A DNA stretch of 64,000 bases from Pseudomonadota bacterium (GTDB lineage Bacteria; Desulfobacterota; Desulfobulbia; Desulfobulbales; Desulfocapsaceae), in contig JAHIUA010000057.1 of assembly GCA_018817385.1 (NCBI GenBank), positions 59,844 to 123,843 of the forward strand. The letters are read 5' to 3'. Positions within the stretch are counted from its first letter, which is position 1. Every line of letters starts with the position of its first letter. The notes under the pieces are model-generated. The model was not told where the DNA came from, ran no database searches, and worked only from the letters and a program-made list of their open reading frames with translations. Position numbers and translations under genes: made by a program. This document shows positions 1 through 6,643 of the stretch, piece after piece.

Positions 1-875
1 AACGCCTTCCGTACCACTGGGGTAGTCTCTGCCAATTACCTGACCTTGCTTCACATTGGGCCGATGATTTGATGACGCCGGTGCGGATAACCTGGTCGGA
101 GGAAAGAAGAGCCAGCGGTGGTTATTACAAAGGAACTTCAGCCTGTTTCAGTGCTTTGCTGGCAGCGGGGCGATACAAGGAAATCCTGGAACTACTGTCC
201 CTTGCGCCATATAAATTTTGGTATGATCGGTTATGGGGGATGAAAGCCTTGATGGCCATGGGAAAGAAGGCGGAGGCCTTGCGCTATGCCGAAGACTCCC
301 GTGGCCTGAATGAACCGGATTATTGCATCAGTGAGGCTTGTGAAGAGATTCTGCTTACGAGCGGTATGGTGGAAGAAGCTTATGCCAAATACGCAATCGA
401 GGCCAATCAAAAGACAACCTATCTGGCTACTTTCCGAGCAATCGTCAAAAAATACCCAAACAAAGATTCAGGAGACATCCTCGCCGATCTGGTGGCAAGT
501 TCACCAGGAAATGAGGGGAAATGGTTTGCAGCGGCAAAATCAGCAGGCCTGTTGCGTGAGGCAGTCAACCTTGCCAATCGGAGTCCGTGTGATCCAAAGA
601 CACTGACCAGGGCTTCACGTGAAATGAAAGATAAGGATCCGTATTTTGCTCTTGAGGCAGGAATCGCGGCTCTTCGATGGCTCATCGCTGGTTATGGGTA
701 CGACATTACCGGACAGGATGTTCTGGATCCGTACAGATTTGCTTTGGAAGCGGCAATAAATATCGGCTGTCTGCAGGATACGCAGGATCGCATCCGGGAA
801 ATGGTATCCGCCGACAAATCAAACGACCAGTTTGCGAGCAAAATTATCCACAGCGAACTCGACCGCTTAACCTGA
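1..875 (+). CDS. Helical-repeat protein, 5' end outside window
   Basis: The reading frame is open to the left edge of the window, and an in-frame stretch before the first TTG/ATG (positions 69-72) reads as plausible protein (RLPYHWGSLCQLPDL). The true start therefore lies outside, and the TTG/ATG near 70 is not the start. About 290 residues are visible and they look all-helical: short amphipathic helices with TPR-like spacing (ALLAAGRYKEILELL, ALMAMGKKAEALRYA, LLTSGMVEEAYAKYA). No catalytic motif or membrane segment is seen. I do not recognise the family; a scaffold or protein-interaction role is only suggested by the repeats. A GC-rich hairpin follows the stop by about 10 bases. Confidence 0.7.
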   Translation, partial: RLPYHWGSLCQLPDLASHWADDLMTPVRITWSEERRASGGYYKGTSACFSALLAAGRYKEILELLSLAPYKFWYDRLWGMKALMAMGKKAEALRYAEDSRGLNEPDYCISEACEEILLTSGMVEEAYAKYAIEANQKTTYLATFRAIVKKYPNKDSGDILADLVASSPGNEGKWFAAAKSAGLLREAVNLANRSPCDPKTLTRASREMKDKDPYFALEAGIAALRWLIAGYGYDITGQDVLDPYRFALEAAINIGCLQDTQDRIREMVSADKSNDQFASKIIHSELDRLT

Positions 876-884
876 CAATCCCAC

Positions 885-911
885 AAGGGGGTACTCTGTT
901 TAGTCCCCCTT
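885..911 (+). terminator. Hairpin after the first gene
   Basis: AAGGGGG (885-891) pairs with CCCCCTT (905-911) around a 13-nt loop, followed by a short T run. It lies 10 bases after the stop at 875, so it is a probable Rho-independent terminator, although the T tract is short. Confidence 0.5.
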
Positions 912-931
912 TGTACGGTACTAAAAGGTAT

Positions 932-1090
932 CGCCACATCACCGCTCTCATCGAGCTCGCCAATCAGCAGGCAGACGCCACCCCGTTAATCGAGTTCATG
1001 CTCAGCGCACTGCTCGATGCCCTCAGCGACGCCATGGTCACCGACCAAGTAGGCGACCAGGTAATCGATCAAGTAGCGGCATCGATCCGG
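932..1090 (+). pseudogene. Remnant of Fic-family protein C-terminus
   Basis: The frame 932-1090 reads HITALIELANQQADATPLIEF followed by MLSALLDALSDAM and the triple repeat TDQVGDQVIDQV. A phenylalanine-rich LIEFML helix followed by repeated (S/T)DQV(S/G)DQV units is typical of the end of many Fic/DOC AMP-transferases, just before their winged-helix tail. The catalytic HxFx(D/E)GNGR domain is absent upstream, where the intact helical-repeat gene and its hairpin lie, so this is a scar. It abuts the parDE promoter. The family call rests on motif memory only. Confidence 0.5.
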
Positions 1091-1100
1091 GTGTTTGGTC

Positions 1101-1130
1101 TTGATTACATACGTATTATATTATATAATA
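1101..1130 (+). promoter_or_regulatory. parDE promoter with AT palindrome
   Basis: TTGATT (1101-1106) and TATAAT (1124-1129) are separated by exactly 17 bases, a good sigma-70 promoter. The -10 box lies inside a perfect 12-bp palindrome TATTATATAATA (1119-1130). ParD-type antitoxins autorepress by binding palindromes over their own promoter, so this is the likely operator. A near-perfect Shine-Dalgarno GGAGGTGAT (1149-1157) precedes the ATG at 1161. Confidence 0.65.
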
Positions 1131-1160
1131 ATATTTAATGGTATTGACGGAGGTGATATT

Positions 1161-1406
1161 ATGCAAAAAAACACGAGCGTCACGCTCGGTGCACATTATG
1201 AAAAGTTTATCGCTCATCAGGTTTCCCAAGGCTATTTTAGCACAGCGAGCGAGGCGATAAGGGCGGGTTTGCGGCTATTAGAGGAAAGAGATGTCAAACT
1301 ATCCCTATTGCGCCGAGCGCTTGTTGAAGGTGAAGAAAGCGGCACCGCCGATTATTCCCTCTCTGGGTTGATTGATTCGCTTGATAAGGAAAGTCTCGTC
1401 AAATGA
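1161..1406 (+). CDS. parD: ParD-family antitoxin
   Basis: This is an 81-residue protein with the ribbon-helix-helix signature of the ParD/CopG class: SVTLGAHYEKFIAHQVSQG, then FSTASEAIRAGLRLLEERD. The C-terminus is acidic and probably wraps the toxin (ALVEGEESGTADYSLSGL). The length matches the family (about 80-90 aa). I chose ATG 1161 over upstream in-frame codons because a consensus Shine-Dalgarno lies 4 bases before it. It overlaps the toxin start at 1403 by 4 bases, the usual antitoxin-toxin coupling. The antitoxin looks intact while its toxin is broken, so it may now be free to act on other ParE-type toxins or is on its way to decay. Confidence 0.9.
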   Translation: MQKNTSVTLGAHYEKFIAHQVSQGYFSTASEAIRAGLRLLEERDVKLSLLRRALVEGEESGTADYSLSGLIDSLDKESLVK

Positions 1407-1713
1407 CCAAGTTCATTCTGACGAAGCGGGCAAGGGCCGATCTGGTAGATATAGGCCGCTACACTCAAGAGCGTTGGGGGCAAGAGCAGCGAAATAAATA
1501 TCTCTCCATGCTGGATAGTTGTTTTAAGCAGTTGGCTGCAAGCCCTACCAAGGGAAGAGATTGTAGCAATATTCGGGGCATGGCTACCGGAAGATCAATG
1601 TAGGTAGCCATGTTTTCTTTTATCGTCAAAAACGAAATGATGAGATTGAGATCGTCCGGGTTTTACACGGGCGTATGGATATTGAAACAAAATTTTCTAC
1701 GACCCAGGATTGA
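1403..1713 (+). pseudogene. parE: ParE-family toxin, frameshifted
   Basis: The first 59 codons read as a normal RelE/ParE-fold toxin (FILTKRARADLVDIGRYTQE, then RWGQEQRNKYLSML and KGRDCSNIR). The frame then runs into a premature TAG at 1603. The missing conserved C-terminus is present in another frame from 1582 to the TGA at 1711: GYRKINVGSHVFFYR, then NDEIEIVRVLHGRMDIE, the standard ParE ending. An indel near 1575-1582 therefore splits the gene; joined, the length would be about 100 residues, normal for ParE. The toxin should be inactive unless this is a sequencing error, because the frameshifted product loses the last strand and helix. Confidence 0.85.
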
Positions 1714-1794
1714 TCTCTCAGAATCCCGGAAAACCGACTATTGCAACTTGTGGTCATGGAAATAAGAAACGAAAAAATATTGCAAAGATAGATA

Positions 1795-2361
1795 GTGGCA
1801 AAATTTGGCGAGGGCTCTATCTTGCAGAATTTGGAGGTTAACCATGTACACCTCGTAATAGATCCAGGAGAGCATATAGAAAAACTCGGCCTTCTCATGA
1901 AGCGTGTTGCCGGCCGCCAGACACGCTACGTCAACAGACTGGAAGGGAGAAGCGGTTCACTGTGGGAGGGGCGGTACAAATCGAGCCCTATCAATGCTTG
2001 CGAGTATCTGTTGGCCTGTTGCAGATATGTAGAACTCAATCCTGTCCGTGCAGGCATGGTGGCAGAGCCTGAGCAGTATCAATGGTCAAGCTGTCAGTCC
2101 AAGACAGGGACGACAAAGGTACCATGGCTTGATTATGACCCGTTTTATCTCAGCCTTGGAGAGACAACAGAAGAGCGAGCAAAGAATTACAAAAAATGGC
2201 TTCATGAAACGGTGCCCAAGAAAGAATGGAAATTGATAAGGGAGGCTGGCCAACGTGGGCAGTTGACTGGAAGCCCTGCGTTTGCAGAGGAAATTTCAGC
2301 AATGCTTGGCCGACGGGTAGAGCTGCGAGGTCCTGGACGACCTAAAAAGAATAAAGGATAG
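1795..2361 (+). pseudogene. REP-associated Y1 transposase, N-terminally truncated
   Basis: From about residue 15 the frame is a typical TnpA_REP/Y1_Tnp single-strand transposase. It has the NHVHLVIDP HUH metal-binding strand, LMKRVAGRQTRYVNR, GSLWEGRYKSS, CRYVELNPVRAGMV and YQWSSC, in the usual order. Full-length members carry about 50 more residues before the HUH strand (a PR-RR-x-IPGG-like start); here the DNA upstream is the decayed end of parE, so the N-terminus is lost and the GTG at 1795 is only an open-frame start. The C-terminus extends past the Y1 core with a lysine-rich GRPKKNKG tail. These enzymes mobilise or maintain REP repeats. A motif seen just after the stop recurs at 3206. 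Confidence 0.8.
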
Positions 2362-2375
2362 ATCTGTGCCCTTTT
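2358..2375 (+). repeat. ATAGATCTGTSCCCTTTT motif, copy 1
   Basis: The last base pairs of the transposase frame and its 3' flank carry ATAGATCTGTGCCCTTTT. An almost identical copy (one base different) lies at 3206-3223, so the two bracket the TSUP permease gene. The reverse complement, AAAGGGGACAGATCTAT, is a sequence I associate with REP-type transposase loci. Confidence 0.5.
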
Positions 2376-2435
2376 CTTCACTTTTCTTCAAGCCAGGTCC
2401 ATTAGCCAAAATCCCTGTATAGACCGGAGTTGCCC

Positions 2436-3188
2436 ATGGATTCTTGCATCGTTACCATTACCGGCATGTCCTTCCTCTTAAGCTTTCTTTTCGCCCTGGG
2501 AGGTGTGGGCTCCGCTCTGGTCCTAATCCCGGCCATCACCTGGCTTGGTCTGCCTTTCGCCGAGGCAAGATCGATCGGACTGTTTGTCAACGGCGTCAGC
2601 ATGGCGGGGGCGACCTGGTCCAATATCCGGCAGAAACGACTCGATTACCGCCTGGGCCTCCCGATCATCATCGCCTCTATCCTCTTGGCCCCGATAGGAG
2701 CCTGGGTCGGTATACATATCCGAACAGAGTATGTGATGTATGCCTTTGCCGCCTTTTTGACCTTTTCCGGACTCATGATCCTCTTCTTCAACGGTTCGAA
2801 GTATAAGAATCAATACCGGGAAGACAGACCGGTCGCCGGGCCATTGCTCACCGGCGTCGGTTCGGGTTTCTTCTCCGGCCTGCTGGGCGTAGGCGGTGGC
2901 GGTTTGATCTCACCGCTGATGATCCTCCAGGGATTCAACCCAAAGAAGGTGGCCACGGTCACAGCCTTTGCCGTACCCTTCTCCTCGTTCACAGCCTTTC
3001 TCGCCTATGCAACTATGGGCGCAGTCAAGTGGAAAATTCTGTTCTTCGCCGGTGTTGCAGCCTGGGTTGGCGGCTACCTTGGCACAATTGTCATGCAGAA
3101 GAAAATGCACCCGGTCGCCGTACGGAAATTTCTTGGCGGTGTGCTCCTGCTACTGGCAGTGCGAATGATACAAAAGATGTTACTGTAA
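2436..3188 (+). CDS. TSUP (TauE/SafE-type) membrane permease
   Basis: This protein of about 250 residues has eight predicted membrane segments in two similar halves, as in the TauE/SafE/TSUP family of sulfite, organosulfonate or related anion exporters. Family signatures are GGVGSALVLIPAITWLGLPF near residue 25 and its repeat GVGSGFFSGLLGVGGGGLISP near residue 145, both glycine-rich loops entering a membrane helix. Start ATG 2436 is preferred to TTG 2430 because CGGAG lies 7-8 bases upstream of it. The gene sits alone, bracketed by two copies of the AGATCTGTCCC motif, so it may have moved or been flanked by REP-like sequence. The substrate cannot be read from sequence. Confidence 0.85.
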   Translation: MDSCIVTITGMSFLLSFLFALGGVGSALVLIPAITWLGLPFAEARSIGLFVNGVSMAGATWSNIRQKRLDYRLGLPIIIASILLAPIGAWVGIHIRTEYVMYAFAAFLTFSGLMILFFNGSKYKNQYREDRPVAGPLLTGVGSGFFSGLLGVGGGGLISPLMILQGFNPKKVATVTAFAVPFSSFTAFLAYATMGAVKWKILFFAGVAAWVGGYLGTIVMQKKMHPVAVRKFLGGVLLLLAVRMIQKMLL

Positions 3189-3205
3189 AAGGAAAAAAAT
3201 ACAAA

Positions 3206-3223
3206 ATAGATCTGTCCCCTTTT
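3206..3223 (+). repeat. ATAGATCTGTSCCCTTTT motif, copy 2
   Basis: ATAGATCTGTCCCCTTTT follows the permease stop by 18 bases in the same orientation as copy 1 at 2358. A weaker relative (ATATATCCGTCCCCTTTTTC) is seen near 63180. Confidence 0.5.
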
Positions 3224-3424
3224 CCCCGCTTTTCCCCCCTCTGTTATTTTCTCTTCTCCCTCTTCCTGCCAGACAGCATCGTGCAAATTTGCATTATTTT
3301 TCCATATTTGCTGCACAATCAGTCACTACTCTTATCCTAGCACGGTAGTCTGGGAATGCAGTCCGTGGATAACGTGTTCATGAGCAAAATAGTAAATCGG
3401 GTTCAAAGACCTGAAAGGAGCGTT

Positions 3425-4021
3425 ATGGAACTTACAAGAAATAATCAAGCAATGGAAAAGCGGGGTGCGGCTTTGGCGCAAAAATGCTTTCGAGATGGTG
3501 TTGCCGTTATCTGTCTCTCAGCCATGCTGACATCGTGTGCACCCGTTTTGAGGGTTAAACAGTCTTCGACTGAGACTGTAAAAACGGTGGACACTACGGT
3601 GTATTCATACCCTGTATCGGGCCAGACCAAAGCCCAGCAAGATCGTGATTATTACGAATGTTCTCTATGGGCTGTTGAGCAATCCGGATTTGACCCGGAG
3701 CTGGAACGATTGGCATCAGAACAGCGTATTGAGGTTGTTCCAGCTACACCACCAGGCTCCGACGTAGTGGCTGGCGCTGCTACAGGGGCGATTGTCGGAT
3801 CAATACTCGCAGGACGCCATAACCATGGAGAAGGGTTGATCTTTGGAACGATAACCGGTTTGTTTTTTGGTTTAGCTTCAGAACATGCAAAAGCGGAACA
3901 GGCTAAAGAACTACAGGCACGACTGAACGAGCAGGAATGGCTTCGCGTTGAGAAATTGGCAGACGAATACCGGCGGGCGATGTCTGTATGTCTTGAGGGA
4001 CTGGGATATAATGTACAGTAG
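3425..4021 (+). CDS. Glycine-zipper lipoprotein
   Basis: This 198-residue protein has a lipobox (AMLTSC, Cys near residue 39) after a short hydrophobic stretch, so it is a probable outer- or inner-membrane lipoprotein. Residues about 115-150 are a glycine zipper (VVAGAATGAIVGSILAG ... GTITGLFFGLA), a pattern seen in OmpA-associated or SlyB-like membrane lipoproteins. Two blocks, DYYECSLWAVEQSGFDP and YRRAMSVCLEGLGYNV, recur in the next gene. ATG 3425 is chosen because AAGGAG precedes it by 6 bases; the upstream in-frame ATG lacks a ribosome site. Each shared block carries one Cys, suggesting a disulfide in the periplasm. The function is unknown. Confidence 0.75.
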   Translation: MELTRNNQAMEKRGAALAQKCFRDGVAVICLSAMLTSCAPVLRVKQSSTETVKTVDTTVYSYPVSGQTKAQQDRDYYECSLWAVEQSGFDPELERLASEQRIEVVPATPPGSDVVAGAATGAIVGSILAGRHNHGEGLIFGTITGLFFGLASEHAKAEQAKELQARLNEQEWLRVEKLADEYRRAMSVCLEGLGYNVQ

Positions 4022-4076
4022 CTACGATGAACGGCTGATTGTATCGTAAATCTCATTATGTGAAAAGGAGGCAATT

Positions 4077-4715
4077 ATGCATAAAAATTTGAAAAAGATG
4101 TTTGTTGCGTGTTCTGTTGCATTCTTCTGCATTGCTCCGGAAAGCGGATATTCAAAAGGGCCTTATCCCTCTGGTGGAATGCACGATTTTGCCTACCCTC
4201 CGATAGGGGCCCAGGTATCGGTTTTGCCGAGACATCATTATACCGGTCGTCACGCTGGTCATATTTATCATTACCACGGCGGTATCTGGTATAGCCCTGC
4301 CGGTCCAGGGTTTTCTATTGTTGCTCCACCGGTAGGAATCTTTGTCCCGGTACTTCCACCAGACTATTCAACCGTTTGGGTTGCTGGTATTCCATACTAT
4401 TATGCTAATGATGTGTATTACGTCTGGAATCAGGAGCGTAATTGTTACATGGTGACCGGACAGCCTCAGGAGCAGGCCAATATATCTTCGACGCAAATGG
4501 AGGGGCAGCTGTTTATTTATCCTAAAAACGGTCAAGATGAAGTCCAACAGGCAGACGACCGATATGAATGTCATATCTGGGCGGCGGAGCAGACAGGCTA
4601 CGATCCAACCAAGCCTGAGCAAAACATATCCGTACAGACGCTCAAAAGCAAAAGGTCAAACTACCTGAGGGCTATGAAGGCCTGTCTGGAGGGGAAAGGA
4701 TACAGCGTTCGTTAG
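4077..4715 (+). CDS. DUF6515-type secreted protein
   Basis: This is a 212-residue protein with a clear signal peptide (MHKNLKKMFVACSVAFFCIA) and a strong AAAAGGAGG ribosome site 7 bases before the ATG. The middle is Tyr/Pro/Gly-rich (RHHYTGRHAGHIYHYHGGIWY, GIPYYYANDVYYVW), a pattern of the DUF6515 family of envelope proteins. The last 60 residues (DRYECHIWAAEQTGYDP ... YLRAMKACLEGKGYSV) match two blocks of the preceding lipoprotein. The two genes are 55 bases apart on the same strand and are probably co-transcribed. The role is unknown; the shared Cys-bearing domain suggests the two products work on the same envelope partner. Confidence 0.75.
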   Translation: MHKNLKKMFVACSVAFFCIAPESGYSKGPYPSGGMHDFAYPPIGAQVSVLPRHHYTGRHAGHIYHYHGGIWYSPAGPGFSIVAPPVGIFVPVLPPDYSTVWVAGIPYYYANDVYYVWNQERNCYMVTGQPQEQANISSTQMEGQLFIYPKNGQDEVQQADDRYECHIWAAEQTGYDPTKPEQNISVQTLKSKRSNYLRAMKACLEGKGYSVR

Positions 4716-4860
4716 CCCTGAGTTCTCATAAATATTTTGTCAAAATTAATCCGAAGGATTGAATCCTAGTAATAACGGATGAGTTAGAGGAAAAAACGAA
4801 ATTACTCGTTCGGCAATCTTGTGCTTGTCCAAAATAATAGCACGCAATCAACTCAAAGTG

Positions 4861-4915
4861 GTGTCGTATCAAGGTCATACTAAGTATCAAGGTCATACTA
4901 AATTTGATACGACAC
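4861..4915. repeat. 12-bp inverted repeat enclosing an 18-bp tandem duplication
   Basis: GTGTCGTATCAA (4861-4872) is perfectly complementary to TTGATACGACAC (4904-4915). Within and overlapping it, GTATCAAGGTCATACTAA occurs twice back to back (4866-4883 and 4884-4901). It lies between convergent genes and could act as a bidirectional stem-loop or be an excision scar. Confidence 0.8.
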
Positions 4916-4947
4916 ACGATTTTTTCGTAGTTCTTTTTACGATACTT

Positions 4948-5956
4948 CTATGAAGTAATATCAACAGAAGTGTAGTCACCACTACTATCACTTTTTTGTA
5001 ATAACTCAAGAAGTTGTGTTATCTGATCGCCACCGTTATTTTGTCCATAAGCGGCTAATACTTGGTCAGATGATGGTGGAGGAGGTGGAATACACAATAA
5101 CTTAGGGTCATTGTTGACGAAGCAATAAATACAGCCAAGGCACAGGTCTCCCCCCAGGTGTATCAACACAGTCACAGCCACATTGACTTGGGATGGTTTT
5201 CTTTGGATCGTCTGGACAGCCATCGATACTGTCCTTAACCCCATCAGAATCACGATCACTCGAAAAATTGGCCACCACGGATTGATTCTTGTCAATTGTG
5301 ACCGTTGTTATAGCTTGATGTATATCGGCAACTTCCCCGGTCCAGTGATCAAATACATATCCGGAGCTGTTCGTAGCTGATAGAATGATAATCTGTCCAT
5401 CGTTGTAAATCTGACCCGGTGGATTTAGGGTCACAGCTCCGGATTGAATCGGATCCACGTCCACCGTCAGAGAATATTGTTCAACCTGGCTTGCGCTTAC
5501 GGTAAGTGTGCTGTAATCAATGTAATAAGTTCCCATGTAAGTGTTGGTTCCAATATAGATATCACCATCATTTTCTATATAACCTAATGCAATGGATGGT
5601 AATGGACATGTTACCGTATAAAAATTACTCGCACTTGGATTGGTGGAAGGGTTGAGTTCACAAACTCTATTCTGCGGCAAACTAAAACTACTTGTATCAC
5701 TCGCCATGATATCGATATTTTGTTCGTAAATATTCGATCCCCAATACCAAACCTTCACTCGGAGTGTTATGGAAGCTGATTGAATAATAGACCCTTGGGG
5801 TATTTGATCCAATGTGTGCTTCCAATTGATATTCCAACTGAACGCCTGATTTAGATCAAAGTCTATGGTTTGACTGTAGTCTTGACCAAGAGCATACAAT
5901 GGCTGAAGCGTTAACAACGCTACAACGATCCATAAGTAGATCCAATTCTTTTTCAT
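4948..5956 (-). pseudogene. Secreted InlB-repeat/thrombospondin-3 protein, frameshifted
   Basis: The 5' part (5956 to about 5150) encodes a signal peptide (IYLWIVVALLTLQPLYALG), a beta-rich domain, an InlB-type repeat (QYSLTVDVDPIQSGAVTLNP ... VFDHWTGE ... VVANFS) and a thrombospondin type-3 calcium loop (DRDSDGVKDSIDGCPDDPKK). It then reads CGCDCVDTPGG and stops soon after in a wrong frame. The alternative frame continues from the same point as GDLCLGCIYCFVNNDPK ... ending at 4948 with a Ser/Asp-rich tail. The junction is a run of six G on the coding strand (CTGGGGGGAGA near 5150). Joined, it would be about 335 residues. This is a phase-variation-type homopolymer, a real lesion or a sequencing error. 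Confidence 0.75.
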
Positions 5957-6381
5957 ATCGCCACCTACCTCCGTTTGTTTGTCAGGTTAGTTCATTTATA
6001 ATTCCTTCTAATCCGTGTGTCTTAACCACCCATGGTGGCAAGAGTATGATGGTAACTAGTCGTTTTCCTAGGGGGCTTTTCCAGCCGATAAACATTAACT
6101 TAGCCAGCAAGAACCATACCCTAACAATTCTGCACAAACAAGGCTTTTTGGATTTCTTACCCACTAAAACAGGTACATACCCTGGAGAAATAACAGTAGT
6201 GGTCGATGTTTGATGGAGCCAGTATCTTTTTCACCCTGCCGACCGTATCGCTTTCCAGTTGTACCTTGATGATTCCGTGCGGATGAGTCGGTTATTTAGT
6301 GAGGACAGAACATGGTCCCAGAAATTTGACCAAGTCGCTAAGTGAAAAATCTGCTCCAAACAATGTCCTTGACTGAACTCA
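5957..6381. other. Intergenic, no gene supported
   Basis: I see no convincing coding sequence, RNA or repeat in these 425 bases. A 60-codon frame on the minus strand (5982-6164) has no recognisable domain and no ribosome site. The stretch leads into IS and gene scars at 6382-6600. Confidence 0.5.
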
Positions 6382-6510
6382 ATGATGGAAGAGAAAATGG
6401 TAAAAGGCACGAAAGGGAAACATTCTCGAACATTCCAGGCGAAAGTGGCACTGGCAGCGCTGGCCGGAGGCAGGACACTGGCCGAGTTGGCCCAGCAGTT
6501 TGCAGGCGCG
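6382..6510 (+). pseudogene. IS3-type orfA N-terminal remnant
   Basis: The frame from 6382 reads KGKHSRTFQAKVALAALAGG then RTLAELAQQFAG, matching the helix-turn-helix start of IS3-family OrfA proteins (R(T/Y)(S/F)xxFKAKVALEA...KTLAELA). After about 45 residues the homology ends abruptly and the sequence becomes unrelated. No orfB or terminal repeat is seen. It is a dead fragment of an insertion sequence. Confidence 0.7.
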
Positions 6511-6536
6511 ATGGGTTTATGGATGGCAGACTGTGT

Positions 6537-6600
6537 GTGCCAGGAGCAGTTACTGTTGTTGCTGACGAGTCGCCTGGAGGGGTATATCGACGAATTCTCG
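6537..6600 (-). pseudogene. Scrap of a TolC-type gene
   Basis: On the minus strand these bases read REFVDIPLQATRQQQ, a stop, then LLL. The intact TolC gene at 13640-15007 has KIREVDKTIQATRQQQRQLLL at the same place. At nucleotide level the + strand here aligns with 13925-13985 over about 60 bases at roughly three quarters identity by eye. It is a decayed fragment fused to the IS3 remnant. Confidence 0.5.
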
Positions 6601-6643
6601 GCCTTGAGGTTTGTCGCCTTTCTGTGCGCCGATCAGACAGCGC

